A DNA stretch of 64,000 nucleotides from Dasypus novemcinctus (taxonomy: Eukaryota; Chordata; Mammalia; Cingulata; Dasypodidae), in assembly GCF_030445035.2 (NCBI RefSeq), contig NC_080690.1:35242796-35306795 (forward strand). The letters run 5' to 3'. A model generated the notes under the pieces. That model ran no database searches. It was not told where the DNA came from and saw nothing but the letters and a program-made list of their open reading frames with translations. Position numbers and translations under genes: made by a program. Numbering within the stretch: position 1 is the stretch's first letter; each line of letters starts with the position of its first letter. Shown here piece by piece: positions 12,439 to 24,699 of the stretch.

Positions 12439-14505
12439 TTTTGGGGCTCCATTATTTGAATGACTTACTCATTCAGTGAATGAATGAAGATAAAACTACC
12501 ATATGTTTGTATATAATTGTGACTATTATGAGTGTGCACAAGCTAGAAAACAAAACCATGCTCCAAAAATGTCCTCTGGGGATCAGAAATCCATTGCATG
12601 TGCCAAAGGACCGACTCTCTTCTCTTTTCCTCTGAGCCATTTATGGGTTTTTAAAATGTTCCCACAACTGTTTTCCATTAGCCAAACTTGTTACTAATGT
12701 CCATGGCACAGGAGTTCCGGAGACAGGGATGATGGAGACAGAGACAGCTAAGGCAGTTTTCAAGGTAGCTCAGCCACACATAAGGGGTGTTCTTCCTTAA
12801 AGTCTAAACAAAGAGTCATATTGTCACTGGGGACAGTGACAGCACTTCTTTTTTGAGGATTTCTATGTTTTGTTTTTTCACAAAGAAATTCTCAGGTTGA
12901 GAGGTGAATTACTGATTTGTCCAGAAACATGACGGAGGTGGGGAAGTAAGCTGAGGCCTGAAAATGTGGCAGAACAGGGATGAAAAGGCAATGTACTGTA
13001 TAAAGACAATTAGGGGTTGGGGGCTTATGAAACAAATGTTGCATTTTAGTGTAGGCTGAATCTAGTTTCTAAGAGCATGCCTATTTTAAAAGTAATTAAC
13101 CATGTCAGAAACTCCCTTTAGCCTCCTAAATGGTTCCCTGACCAATAAATCATTTGTTCTCCCCCAACCTATGTATTTGCAAAGTAAACCCAAAGAGAGT
13201 GAAGAGTGATTTTCAGTGTGCCCATCAGTGCTATCCTCAGGCATGTGATTACCTTTCAGAAGAAAGTGTTTTTTTTCCTAACAATTATGGCAAGCACAGA
13301 TATTTTGCTTTTATTATCTCGATTTAATATAGAGTGCCTTCTGGATTAAAACACTGGGAGTGAGATGATTGAATCCAAGAAATCTGAAAAAACCTACCAG
13401 TTTATTTTATGAATGTTTTTCACTGAGGAAAACATTGTGTGCGTGTAAAAATAAATTTAGGGGAAACTTCAGGCATTTCTGCTTTTCTAGAAATGTGGTT
13501 TAAAATTCAGCAGTTCTAACACAAGCAATTTATTGTTCTATCCTAGCTAATTTATTTCAAATAAACTTTTATGATTCCTCCTAAAAATAAACAAATAAAA
13601 ATAAAAAATAGTTCATTGTTCTATCATTTCCCCCACCCCCGGCTTCCAATTTATCGGTTGATTCATCCACATGGACTTTTATTTACATATGGCAAAAATA
13701 TGTGCAATGATTTATGAAGCTACGTACTGGGGAAAGAAGTTGAGTTTTCAGAGAAATAAGGAGCGTCAGAGCTAGAAGGACCTTAGATGTGTTCTGCTCC
13801 AATCTTCTTGTTAACCAGGGATATATTCTCACTTAACCTTCCCACTTTCACCCATAGAGAAAGGGATTTCCCTCTTCTCTCCTTGGACAGAAGTTCTGAG
13901 GACCCAGCATCTGCCCCTCTCCTTACTCACTTGATAATCTGATTCTATGATGGATTAAAGCTTTCTTTGCACTGTATTTTCCTGGTGTGCTAGGCCTCTC
14001 TTCTTGCAGGGATGGTCCAGGGATGGTCACCGGCGGTAGTTACCATTCTATCTGTCTCTCACTCTGAGCCTTTTGGGATTGGTTGCAAAGCTTTCTGCGA
14101 CTCTTACAACTGCTGAAACAATTGACTGTGGGGGTCGGTTTTGTTGTAAATGAAAGGAAAATATCCAGTTAATTTAAGTGTTGGTTTAAGTTCTTACCTT
14201 CTCGTGGTGGTGTTGAGAGAAGTTGGCAGGTCAAACACTAAGGAATCAGGCTTGTAGAAACAACACAAATCATCAAAGGAAAAGGCTCTTCTGACAACAG
14301 GGTTAAAGGTTGCGAGGGGCAGTGCAGTACTTGGGAGCCATTAGTTACTTCTACTGAGAATCATTTATTAATCCTCAGGATCTTTTGAAAAGATAGGATT
14401 ATATTATTTCTCTGCTTTTAAATTACGTAAGTTCCCATGTTTCCTGAAACTGTTATGAATTGCTATTTATTTCAGATTCCATGCTTCAAACATTACTCTA
14501 AGGCT
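12439..14505. other. No gene seen
   Basis: AT-richer, mostly unique-looking DNA without long ORFs. No transposon was recognised apart from short A-rich stretches. Confidence 0.4.
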
Positions 14506-14509
14506 TCAG

Positions 14510-14690
14510 GTTAACATTGCTTAAGGTAGCTCACAAGGCCCTTCATGATCAGACTTCCTCTGCATTCTTAGCTCTCACTCACTCTTAGTTTTCTACACCC
14601 CAAGTCCTACCCAAAAGTATGCAGTCCTTAGAAGAGCAATGCCCCTTGCACCTCTTCCTTGCTTTTACCTAAGGAAAGCTCCCAGACTCA
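14510..14690 (+). repeat. L2 LINE 3' fragment
   Basis: 'AGCTCACAAGGCCCTTCATG', 'ATCAGACTTCCTCTGCATTC', 'CTTGCACCTCTTCCTTGC' follow the L2 3' end order. Confidence 0.6.
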
Positions 14691-15939
14691 GCTTGGGTTT
14701 TGTTTTCCTTAGGAAAACATTCTAGGCATCCGTCCTGAGAACAGATTTGGTAAACTAACTGTTCCAGGAGTGTTCAGAGCGTACTTTGAATTATAAATGG
14801 GCTGTGTATCAGTCAGGATACCTGCAGGAAACAGATGGCACAAGCTGAGATAATCTGAGGAAGGCTTTATAAAGGTTCTACTTACAAAGATTTGTGTGAG
14901 ATATAGGGTAATCACATGGGTTAGTGCATTACTCTGGGACCAGTAGCACTGAAGGCCATTATCACCCTTAGGCCCAAAGGGGTAAGGGGAGGGAGGTGAT
15001 CAGAATCCTGGAAGGACAGTCACATGGAGAGGGCTGCCTTGAACAGAGCTGTATCTTCAGCAAAAGGCAATAGCCAGCCCGAGGAGAACACTGCAGAGAG
15101 GAAGCCAAGGTATAAATACACTGAATTTATGTTCTACCCTCCCTCTAATCCCCCAACCACCAGGATAAAGGAAGGGAAGAGAAATATGGTCTAAACCGTT
15201 CACCTCCCAGGCCAAATTTCAGGGTGCAGGGTGAAGAGTGGAACTGGGAAGTTAAACATCTGGCTGGCCCAGCCAGTTGACATGTACATCCTCCCCAGAT
15301 GACTGTAAACTCTTGAAGGATAGGGCTATGCCTTACTCACCTTTAGATGCTTAGCACCTTGTACAGTGTCTACTAGTCAAGAAATATCTGCTGAATTGTA
15401 GTTGTCTACATTCAAGTTTCAGTGCTATTCCAAGTGCAGTATTGAGTGTGGGGCTGGCTTGTGTAAATAAACTTGTTCCAAATTCTTGACTGATAACTAA
15501 ATTATGCATATGTGCCGAGACACCAAAAAGCAGCAGCCAGCAGCTGAAAGAACTGAACAGAGATTGTATGTTGCTGTCCACTGCAGAATAAACAGAATTT
15601 GGAGTAGAAATCCAGCCAAATTCACTTCCTGCTAGGAAAAAAAAATCAATACTGTCCAGAAGAACATAATAGAATCTGAGTCTATAACATATCACTTAAA
15701 ATGTCAAATAGAACATAAAATATCATTAAAAATGCAAAGAAATAGGAAAATATGATCCATACTTAAAAAAAGCAGTCAATGCAAATTGACCCTGATATGA
15801 CCCACATGCTGGAATTAGCAGAAAAGGACTTTAACATATATGTTCAAGTACTTAAAGAAAAATATTCTCAAAATGAGTGAACAGATAGGAAATCTCAGCA
15901 TAGAAATTAAAACTATGAAAAAGGACTAAATGGAGATGA
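14691..15939. other. No gene seen; L2 terminal piece at 15298-15400
   Basis: 'GACTGTAAACTCTTGAAGGA' through 'AGAAATATCTGCTGAATTG' (15300-15400) matches the L2 terminal block. The rest is unassigned. The 114-codon minus ORF at 15351-15695 has no recognisable motif. Confidence 0.4.
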
Positions 15940-16150
15940 TATTTTCTTGCCCTATTGAACCAGCTAGAACTTCCAGTGAGGTGCAGTGGTGCTCAGAGAT
16001 GCATTCACCAAATGCAATGAATGTCTCATGATGATAAAGGAGATTGTTGTTATGGGGGGGGGAGTGGGGTGAGGGGGTTGGGGAGTATATGGGGACCTCA
16101 TATTTTTTTAATGTAATATTAAAAAAATAAAGACAAAAAAAAAAAAAAAA
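15940..16150 (+). mobile_element. L1 3' end, severely 5'-truncated
   Basis: Plus-strand L1 3' UTR end: a G-rich stretch (GTTATGGGGGGGGGAGTGGGG), then TATGGGGACCTCATATTTTT, AATAAAGAC and a long A tail to about 16150. The same 3' end recurs on the minus strand at 19716, 35580 and 52555, which identifies it as one L1 3' UTR family. Confidence 0.8.
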
Positions 16151-17240
16151 GAGTGGTAGAAGTAATCCTTGCCTTGTTCCTGATCTTAGGAGGAAAGCAT
16201 TCAGTGTTTTACAATTAAGTATAATTTTGACTATAATTGTAGATGGTCTTTATGAAACTGAGAAAGTTCCCCTTTATTCCTAGCTTACTGACAATTTTTT
16301 AAACCATTAATGAATTTTGCATTTGCCAAATGCCTTTCCTATAATGACTGACGTGATCATGTGATGTTTCTGTTTAGCCTATTAATAAGGTAGATTAGAT
16401 AGATTGGTTTTTTAATATTAAAGTAGCGTTACATCCCTAATATAAACTCCACTGGTTCATGGTATAAAATTCCTTTTATATATTGCTGAATTCTCTTATT
16501 TATTTCCAGTTTTATTCCATTGTAGTGAAAAAACACACCCTTTATTATTTCAATTCTTTTAAATTAGTTGACATTTATTTTATGGCCCAGTTATTGTCTA
16601 TCTTGATATATGTTCATGAGTATTTGAAAATAATATGTATTCGTTTATTGGGTGGTGTGTTCCATAAAGGACAATTAGATCCTGTTGGTTGATGGTGTTG
16701 AATTCATTATAAACTTGTTGATTTTGTGTCTAGTTGTTTTATCAGTTATAGAGAAAGAACGATGATGTCTCTAATTTTAATTATGGATTTATCTATTTTT
16801 CCAAACAGGTCTATCAGTTTTTGCTTCACATATTTTGCGGCTATTTTGTTTGGTATATACATCTTTTGGGATTACTATGTATTGTTGATAGACACTTTTA
16901 TCATTATATAATGTCTATCGCTCATAAATTTCTTTACCCTAAAGTTCACTTTTTCTGATATTAACATAGCCATGCCTAATTTCTTTTTTTTTTAACTTTA
17001 TAAGTTTGACTTTATTAAAATATAAAACTTCTGCTCTGCAAAAGGCAATGTAAGGGGATGAAAAGAAAATCTACAGATTTGGGGAAAATACTTGCAAAAA
17101 ACATGTCTGATAAATGATTTGTATCCAAATATACAAAGAACTCTTATATATGTGTGTGTTTTTAAATTTAATTTTTTTATTAAGTTGTCTTTTTAAAAGA
17201 TACATAGATTGCAAAAAATGTTACATTAAAAACTAATTTC

Positions 17241-17688
17241 TGGAAGGCAAACTTGGCCCAGTGGTTAGGGTGTCCATCTACCACATGGGAGGTCCACGGT
17301 TCAAACTCCTGGCCTCCTTGACCCATGTGGAGCTGGCCCATGCGCAGTGCTGATGCGCACAAGGAGTGCCGCGCCACGCAGGGGTGTCCCCGCGTAGGGA
17401 AGCCCCACACACAAGGAATGCACCCCGTAAGGAAAGCCGCCCAGCACGAAAGAAAGTGTAGCCTGCCCAGGAATGGCACCACACACATGGAGAGCTGACA
17501 CAACAAGATGACACAACAAAAAGAAATGCAGATTCCCGTGCCGCTGACAACAACAGAAGCGGAAAAAGAAGACACGCAGCAAATAGACACAGAGAACAGA
17601 CAACAGGGGCAGGGGGAAGGGGAGAGAAATAAATGAATAAATGAATAATAAATAAATAAATCTTTAAAAAAAAACAAAACAAAAAAAC
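17241..17688 (+). repeat. Long tRNA-derived SINE (DAS-like)
   Basis: Head GGAAGGCAAACTTGGCCCAG, box B-like GGTCCACGGTTCAAACTCC, long body, and an A-rich (AAAT)n tail. The 9-bp target duplication ACTAATTTC is at 17232-17240 and 17689-17697. It forms a tail-to-tail inverted pair with the SINE at 17801-18243. Confidence 0.9.
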
Positions 17689-17800
17689 ACTAATTTCTTT
17701 TGATTAATGTTTTCATGCTATACTTTTTTTCATCCTTACTTTCAAGCTGGTTTATTTCATTATATTTAAAGTGAATCTCTTGTAGACAGCCTATAATGTT

Positions 17801-18243
17801 CTTTTTAGATTTCATTTATTTATTTGTTTTGTTTGTTTGTTTATTTCTCTCCCCTTCCCCACCCTGCCCCAATTGTCTGTTCTCTGTGTGTATTTGCTGT
17901 GTGTTCTTCTTTGTCCGCTTCTGTTGTTGTCAGCAGCACGGGAATCTGTTTCTTTTTGTTGTTGTTGTTGCGTCATCTTGTTGTCTCAGCTCTCTGTGTG
18001 TGCGGCGCCATTCCTGAGCAGGCTGCACTTTCTTTCATGCTCGGTGGCTCTCCTTATGGGGCGGTGCGCTCCTTGTGCATGGGGCTCCCCTACATGGGGA
18101 CACCCCTGCATGGCAGTTCTTCTTGCACCCATCAGCACTGCACATGGGCCGGCTCCACACAGGTCAAGGAGGCCCAGGGTTTGAACCGCAGACCTCCTAT
18201 GTGGTAGACAGATGCTCTAACCACTGGGCCAAGTCCGCTCCCT
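17801..18243 (-). repeat. Long tRNA-derived SINE (DAS-like), inverted
   Basis: Same subfamily as the SINE at 17241 but on the minus strand: T-rich end at 17801 and tRNA-like head (CCACTGGGCCAAGTCCGCTC on plus) at 18240. Target duplication GCCTATAATGTT (17789-17800) and GCCTGTAATGTT (18244-18255). Confidence 0.9.
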
Positions 18244-18751
18244 GCCTGTAATGTTTTTAAAATCAATTCTGCTAATGTCTCTTTTAGTGTATTAGACAAT
18301 TTATATTTAATGTAATTTTTTATATGTTAGGAATTAAATCTGTCTTTTTTGTTGTTTTGCTTGTTCTTTCTGTTTTTCATTTCTATTTTCTTTTCGTGGC
18401 TTCTTTTTAGTCACTTGAACATCTTTTTAAAATTCCATTTTAATTTATCTATGTTGCTTTTTAGCGTATCTCTTTGTATAGCTTTATTAGTGGTTGCTTG
18501 ATGTATTATACCATATACATTTAATTTATCTCAGTGTATTGGTGCCATCATTTTACCAGCTTGAATGAAATATAGAAACTTTACCTCCCTTTATGTCTGT
18601 TTCTAATAAAATTTTATGAAATATCCCCTTTACATACATTTAGACCACTTTAGACAATGTCATAATTTTTGTTAATCTATCACAAATAATTTAGAACATT
18701 CAAGGTAAGAAAGAAAGTCCACTGCAATTATCCATATTTTTGATTACCACG

Positions 18752-19622
18752 TGTCTTAATTTGCCAGGCTGCTATGGCAAATACCACACAGTGCTTAAAT
18801 GACAAGCATTTATTGTCTCATAGTTTTTGTTTTTTTTAAAGATTTATTTTATTTATTTCTCTCCCCTTCCCCCCCATTGTCTGTTCTTTGTGTCCATTCG
18901 CTGTGTGTTCCTCTGTGTCCATTTGCATTCTTGTCATGTGGGACTGGGAAACTGTGTCACTTTTTTTGTTGTTGCATCATCTTGCTGCATCAGCTCTGTG
19001 TGTGTGTAGTGCCATTCCTGGGCAGGCTGTGCTTTTTTTTTTTGCGCAGGGTGGCTCTCCTTGTGGGGTGCACTCCTTGTGCGTAGGCCTCCCCTATGCA
19101 GGGGGCATCCCTGCGTGGCACGGCACTCCTTCCATGCAGCAGCACTACATGTGGGCCAGCTCACCACATGGTCAGGAGACCCTGGGTGTAGAATCCTGGA
19201 CCCTCCATATGGTAGGTGGACACTCTATCAGTTGAGCCACAACTGCTTCCCTGTCTCATAGTTTTAAAGACTAGAAAGTACAAAATCAAGACATTTGACA
19301 AGGCCATGCTTTCTTCCCAAAGTCTGTAGCTTTCTGTTACTGGTTTGCCACAATCCTTGGTGTTCCTTGGCTTGCATCTCTAACTCTTCCTATCACAAGG
19401 CAGTATTTTGATCTCATCCTGTGGCTTTCTCTGACTGCATCTGAATTTCTTTTGCTTATAAAGTAATACAGATTAAGGCCTACTCTGATTCAATTGGACC
19501 ACACCTTAACTAAAAATAACATGTTCAAAAGGTCCTATTTACAAATGAGTTCATACTTACAAGAAAGTTAATTAAGATTAAGGGCATGTCTTTATTGGGT
19601 ACATAATTCAATATATCAGACC
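18752..19622 (-). mobile_element. MaLR/MLT1-like solo LTR, split by a SINE
   Basis: Antisense of an MLT1-type LTR. 'TGTCTTAATTTGCCAGGCTGC' near 18752 is the LTR's 3' end. 'GCATTTATTGTCTCATAG' and 'CACCTTAACTAAAAATAAC' mark internal blocks, and 'GGGTACATAATTCAATATAT' marks the other end. Interrupted by a SINE at 18828-19251. Similar LTRs on the plus strand lie at 58362 and 60716. Confidence 0.65.
18828..19251 (-). repeat. Long tRNA-derived SINE (DAS-like, second subfamily)
   Basis: Minus-strand SINE inside the LTR, with a head of the 'GTTGTGGCTCAACTGATAGA' type (plus: TATCAGTTGAGCCACAACTG). Perfect 14-bp target duplication TGTCTCATAGTTTT at 18814-18827 and 19252-19265. It belongs to the same subfamily as the SINEs at 23006 and 39863, and is distinct from those at 12016, 17241 and 17801. 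Confidence 0.9.
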
Positions 19623-20900
19623 ATATTCTTTCCTCCTGCATGAATTCCCAAGGTTCCTCTCATCATTTCTTTTCTGTTTAGAGAATTACTTTTAGGTATC
19701 TATTTAGGATATGTCTTTTTTTTTTTTCCTTCTTTATAATTTTTTTTTTAATGTTACATTAAAAAAATATGAGGTCCCCATATACCCCCACCCCCCTCAC
19801 CCCACTCCTTCCACATCAACAACCTCTTTCATCATCATGGCACATTCATTGCATTTGGTGAATACATTTTAGAGCACTGCTGCACCACATGGATAGTGGT
19901 TTTGGCAACAAATTCTCGTTTTCCTTCATTCAAGAATGTCTTGATGTTCTCTTCATTCCTGGAGGATATTTTCACTGGGTATAGAATTCTGGATTGACAA
20001 TTCTTTTCTTCTGGCACTTGAAAAGTATTCTGCCATTTCTTTTAGGTCTCCATGATTTCTGCTAAAAAAGTCACTAACATTTGAATTTCTTTTTTTCTTT
20101 AAGTAAAGTGTCATTTCTCTCTTACTGCTTTGTAGATTTTTTTCTTTGTCTTTAGTTTTCACAAGTTTGACTTTGATGTGCCTTGGTGGTTTTATTTGGG
20201 TCTATCCTATTTGGGATTTGCTAAGTTTTTTAATCTATAGGTTTATGTTTTTTCCAAAGTTGGGAAGTTTTCAGCCATTATTTAAAATACCTTTTCAGAC
20301 TTGCCTTCTTTAAACTCTCCTTCTAGACCTCTGATGACACAAATGTTATATTTTTTGCTATATTCCCACAAGCCCCTGTTGTTCTGATTGGGCAATTTCT
20401 ATTGCAGCATCTTCCAGTTGACTGATTCTTACCTCTGTTCCCTCTATTCTTCTGTTGAGTCCATTCACTGGGTTATTTCATTTATGGTATTTTTCAACTC
20501 TAAAATTTCTATTTGTTCTTCTTTAAATATTCTATTTATTTACTGACACTTCCTAATTCTTTGCTGGGAGACTGTTTTTTAAATTGTTTTCAAGCGTGTT
20601 CATAATTTCTCACTGAAAAAATTTTATAATGACTGTTTTAAAATATTTGTCATATAATTCTATATCTCTGCCATCTTGGTGTTGACATCTATTATGTTCA
20701 TTTAGGTTAAGATCCTCCAAGTTTTTGGTATTACAAGCAATTCTTTATTAAAACTCTGACATTTTTCACATTGTTATAAGACTCTGGATCTTACTTAAAA
20801 AATTTTTGTATATGGTGCCTCTAACATTGTTCAGGTAGGGAAGGAGGGGTGCCACTTTGTTATTGCCATTCTAGGATCCTCACTTGGCCTAATTGTGTGG
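19623..20900 (-). mobile_element. Old L1M (ORF1 region), with a younger L1 3' end inside
   Basis: Minus-strand remains of L1M ORF1: translations at 20017-19908 (SRILYPVKISSRNEENIKTF) and 20162-19953 (SDFFSRNHGDLKEMAEYF) are recognisable. A minus-strand 3' end of the young L1 family (T run, then ACATTAAAAAAATATGAGG) is inserted at about 19716-19890. Degenerate. Confidence 0.6.
19716..19890 (-). mobile_element. L1 3' end, severely 5'-truncated
   Basis: Same 3' UTR family as 15940-16150, reversed: a T run, then AATGTTACATTAAAAAAATA, GAGGTCCCCATATACCCCC and CACATTCATTGCATTTGGTG. It lies inside the old L1M. Confidence 0.75.
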
Positions 20901-21250
20901 GGGCACAATTAGTACTATGATGTTTGGCTGGAGTAGAGTGGTTGTTTTCCAAAAGTTTGATGTCTTTCTAGGTTGCCATTTTCCTGTGTTTTTGACTAGA
21001 GAGAGAGCAGCCTTTCACTGAGGCTTGGTTTAGTCTGACAGGTTCATATGCACTGAATGGATTACTGGCTCATACAGCTCCAAGTCTGGGATACAAGAAG
21101 CAAAAGGAATCCCAGGGAGCACAGAGCCATGCCATTCTTCAGATCCTAACATTCCTAACCAGTTTGCCTTCCTCGCTTCAGCTTTCAGAATCTTCTTACG
21201 TTTATTTTATATACAATGTCCTGGGTTTTAAGGAGGAACAGAGAAAAGTA
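20901..21250. other. No gene seen
   Basis: AT-rich sequence between L1M fragments; probably an eroded L1M stretch. No ORF or splice structure is recognisable. Confidence 0.4.
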
Positions 21251-22250
21251 TGTTTACTCCATCTTCTCAGAGAAGATGCTTTCTAGAGGTTTTAAATTCC
21301 TAAAATTGTTCATTCCCCCTTCCCTGAGGTTTCTTCCAAAAAATCTTTTCAGAAAACCAATTTTAGGCTTTGTTGATCGGCCCTAATGTGTCTTTGGTTT
21401 TTATTTCATTGCTATCTGCCCTTATCTTTATAGCTCTCTTCTTCTACTTCAATTGGGTTTATATGGGTTTCTGTTATATCTCAATTTGAATGTTTAGCTT
21501 ATTAATATTCAATCTTTCTTGTTTTTAATTCAAACAATAAAATTTGTAAACCTCCTTCTAAGTATTGTTGTAGCTTCATCCCACAAATTTAATGTAGTAT
21601 ATTTCCCATTATGATTTTTATTTGCCACATACATTATTATTATTATTATTATTATTATTAATTAGGCACTGGAGATTCAACCTGGGACCTCATACATGTG
21701 AACCAGGTGCTCAACTACCGTGAGTTATGCCCACTCCACCACATGCATTATTATGATGTGAGTTTTTAAAATTTGAATGTACAGATTTTTTTGTTATATA
21801 GTTATTATTGTAGTCTAACTTCACTACATTTTGATCAAAGTCTTGCTCTATGATTATGTATATGATTGATTTTCATAAATATACCATATATGCTTAAGAA
21901 GAATATGTATTCTCTAGTTGTTGGGTACAAAATTCTCTATATACCCATTAACCCAAGCTTGTTCACTGATCTATTCAAATAGTTCACAATATTACTCATT
22001 TCCTGTGTCTGCCTTATATATAGATACTGAGAGGAGTGTGTTAAAAATCCTCCACTGTCATTATGGATTTTTCATTTTTCCTTATAATTGTTAACTTTTC
22101 TTTTTATCTTTGAAGTTATATTATTTGGTGCCTAAAAGCTTAGAATTATTAAATCTTCCTAGTAAATTGTACCTTTTATCATTATAAAATGACTGTTTCA
22201 TTTAATGTTTTTCAAAATATTAGTTTATTTTATTTTAATATGAATACAAC
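21251..22250 (-). mobile_element. Old L1M fragment with a SINE monomer
   Basis: Antisense L1M ORF2 sequence, for example 'TTGTTGTAGCTTCATCCCAC' near 21564 and 'TTACTAGTTCTTTGAGAAGAA'-like degenerate blocks further on. A short minus-strand tRNA-like SINE is inserted at 21634-21738. No coding potential. Confidence 0.55.
21634..21738 (-). repeat. Short tRNA-derived SINE monomer with (ATT)n tail
   Basis: Reverse complement reads as a tRNA-like head, then GAGCACCTGGTTCACATGTA, GAGGTCCCAGGTTGAATC, then AATTAATAATAAT. Its tail is the ATT repeat at about 21634-21660. Flanks CCACATACATTATTAT and CCACATGCATTATTAT form an imperfect target duplication. Confidence 0.7.
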
Positions 22251-22693
22251 AGTGTGATGGTTAGGCTAATGTGTCAACTTGACCAGGTAATTGTGCCCAG
22301 TGGTTTGATCAAGGAAGCACTGAGTTAATTGTAATATAAGAACATTTATGGACTTTAGTCACCAGTGACTTTACAGCATAGATAACTGATTACATTTACA
22401 TCAGGGAGGTTGCCATCAGCAATGAGTGATGTTTTTATCCAGTCAGTTGAATGCCTTAAAAGGGAAAGTGATTTCAGCATTCAGAGAGAATTGCCCAGGT
22501 CATCTATGAATAGCCAGCATCTCCTAGAAACTCATCTAGGACCTTCCTTGGACTTTCATCAGAGCTCCTGGTTTGCAGCCTGCCTGCAGAACTTGGACTT
22601 GTGTATTCCCAGTAACGTGAGAGACTCTTATAAAATCTCTTACTATTGACAGATATCTCCTGTTGATTCTGTTTTCCCTAGAGAGCCTTAATA
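22251..22693 (+). mobile_element. Solo LTR, endogenous-retrovirus-like
   Basis: Begins TGTGATGGTTAGGCTAATGTG with 'GTCAACTTGACCAGGTAATT' and ends 'TTCCCTAGAGAGCCTTAATACA'-like, so it has TG...CA ends. The opening and closing blocks resemble a common mammalian ERV-type solo LTR. No internal retroviral genes are present. The family was not resolved. Confidence 0.55.
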
Positions 22694-24560
22694 CAAGCAG
22701 GTTTCCCTTTGTTTAGTATTTTCAGATTATATTCTTCTATCCTTTGATATTTAGCCGTTCTTATGTCTGTTGTGAACTGCATCAAGATGGGTTATTTAAT
22801 TTTAACAATTTTGGTAATTTATTTTAATTTGCATATTTAGTTTATTTGTAATTTATTTTGACTGTTTATTGTTCCGGATTTATTTCTGCCATATTATTTT
22901 TGTGATGTTGATCCTGCTTTTCCATCTGTTTCTTTCATGCTTTTTTGTTTGCATAATTTTTAATAAAATTCCATCCTTCTCACCTGCAATAGTTCACACA
23001 ATTTTTAAAAAAGATTTATTTACTTCTCTCCTTCCACCCCCACCCCTCCACTGTCTGCTCTGTGTCCATTTGCTGTGTGTTCTGTGTCCACTTGCACTCT
23101 TGTCATATGGCACCAGGAAACTGTGTTGCTATTTTTGTTGCGTCATCTTGCTGCGTCAGCTCCTCTTGTGTGTGGCGCCACTCCTGGATGGGCTGCGCTT
23201 TTTTTGCATGGGGTGGCTCTCCTTGCAGGGTGCACTCCTTGAGTGTGGGGCATCCCTACATGGGGGACACCCCTGTGTGGCACAGCACTTCTTGCATGCA
23301 GCAGTACTGCGCATGGGCCAGCTCACCACATGAGTCAGGAAGCCCTGGGAATCGAACCCTGGACCGCCTATATGGTAGGCAGGCGCTCTATCAGTTGAGC
23401 CACAACTGCTTCCCAGTTTGCACATTTTACTCTCCATTCCTATTCCCACTCCTGACAAATGCTTTAAATGTGATTCTATCCCTCTCCTCTTTATATCTTA
23501 TGTTTGTCTAATAATTTAGCTCCACATTGTTAGCAACATCCAGTCATTACTGTAATCTCCTCCTCATCATGTAATTTTCAGTCAAATTTTTAAAATGATT
23601 TATCTATTTATCAATTAAGTTATTTACCATATTTTCTTGAATTTTGGTTCTTTCTCCTGGGGTTATTTTCCTATTTCTTGAAGCAAATATTTTATAAATT
23701 TCTTGAGTAGGTGTGATTGTGAGAAAGTCTGCTTGTTTTTGTTTGAAAACAGCTTTAACTCTCAATGCTTAAAAAATGTTTAAAAAATAAGTTTAGTTGG
23801 GTATAAAACTATATGGAGACAATTATTTCCTCTCAGAACTTTGAAGATCTTATTTCACTATCTTTCAGCTTTTGTGGTGGTTGTTGACAAATCTGTGAGT
23901 CTAATATACATTCCTTGGCAGGTAATATCTTTTATTTCTGGCTATTTTAAAGATCTTTATTTTTCTTTGGATTCTGCAGATCATTATGTTTTATCTAGAT
24001 GTACATTTCATTTAATAAATTTTATTTGGGATTCACAGTTTATGTATCCAAGAATTCATTTCTATCAATACTGTGATATCAATTATTAATTCTTCATTGC
24101 CTTTCTCTCATTCTCTCAACTCTCTCCTCCAATTCCAAGTAAATGGCTGCTAATTATTCTCATTTTAGTCTATTGTTTTATTCTTTTTCATATTTTTCTT
24201 TATTTACCTTCGTGCTTCTTTCTGAAAAGTTTCTTCAAGTCAAACTTCCAGGCCTCTAATTTTTTCTTCAGCTGCATCCTAGTTACAGTTTAACTAATAT
24301 ATTATCATAATATATTTTTATTGTATTTTTTAGAATCTCTGTGGCTTTCAAAATAGGCATTTCCCCCCAATGGTACATGTTCACTTCTCATATCCCCATC
24401 TTTTATTTATTTAAGCATTTTTAAAAGTCTTATTTTATATGTAATATTCAACAATTCTATTACACGTAGATTCTGGAATATCATCTTGCTATTTAATTAT
24501 TTTGATTTTTGTTTTGTTCTCCTGTACTTTTAAAAATCTTACATCTTGGATTTGACTGGT
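22694..24560 (-). mobile_element. Old L1M/HAL1-like sequence, interrupted by a SINE
   Basis: Antisense L1M ORF1-like blocks, for example 'AGTTGGGTATAAAACTATAT' at 23798 and 'CAGAACTTTGAAGATCTTAT' at 23837, spread over T-rich sequence. Interrupted by the SINE at 23006-23414. No ORF. Confidence 0.5.
23006..23414 (-). repeat. Long tRNA-derived SINE (DAS-like, second subfamily)
   Basis: T-rich end near 23006, body with 'CTGTCTGCTCTGTGTCCATT', and head (plus TATCAGTTGAGCCACAACTG) at 23390-23409. Approximate target duplication AGTTCACACAATTTT (22991) and AGTTTGCACATTTTA (23415). Confidence 0.85.
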
Positions 24561-24699
24561 CTTTACCTCATAACCCAGAACTCATTAGATTGAGGCTGTG
24601 TCCCTCTAGAGAAAAGCTGGATTGTCTTCTGTCACGTATTTCAGATAATTCTTCTTAATTCTCAGCTTGGGGGTATCCAGACCATGTCAGTAACTCTGT

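Larger units (their letters stand above)
16151..18760 (-). mobile_element. Old L1M (ORF2 region), fragmented
   Basis: Minus-strand L1M sequence, for example 'CCTTGCCTTGTTCCTGATCT' at about 16167 and 'TTTTGCGGCTATTTTGTTTG' at about 16831, which are antisense ORF2 motifs. It has been split by a small plus-strand L1 ORF2 C-terminal fragment (about 17000-17155, 'AATACTTGCAAAAAACATG') and by SINEs at 17241-17688 and 17801-18243. No coding potential. Confidence 0.65.

Noticed and set aside
17180-17682. 165- and 134-codon minus ORFs with Cys-rich sequence
   Set aside because: They lie within a SINE and the same peptide types recur at the other SINEs (12052, 17824, 18888, 22869, 39879); antisense SINE translation.
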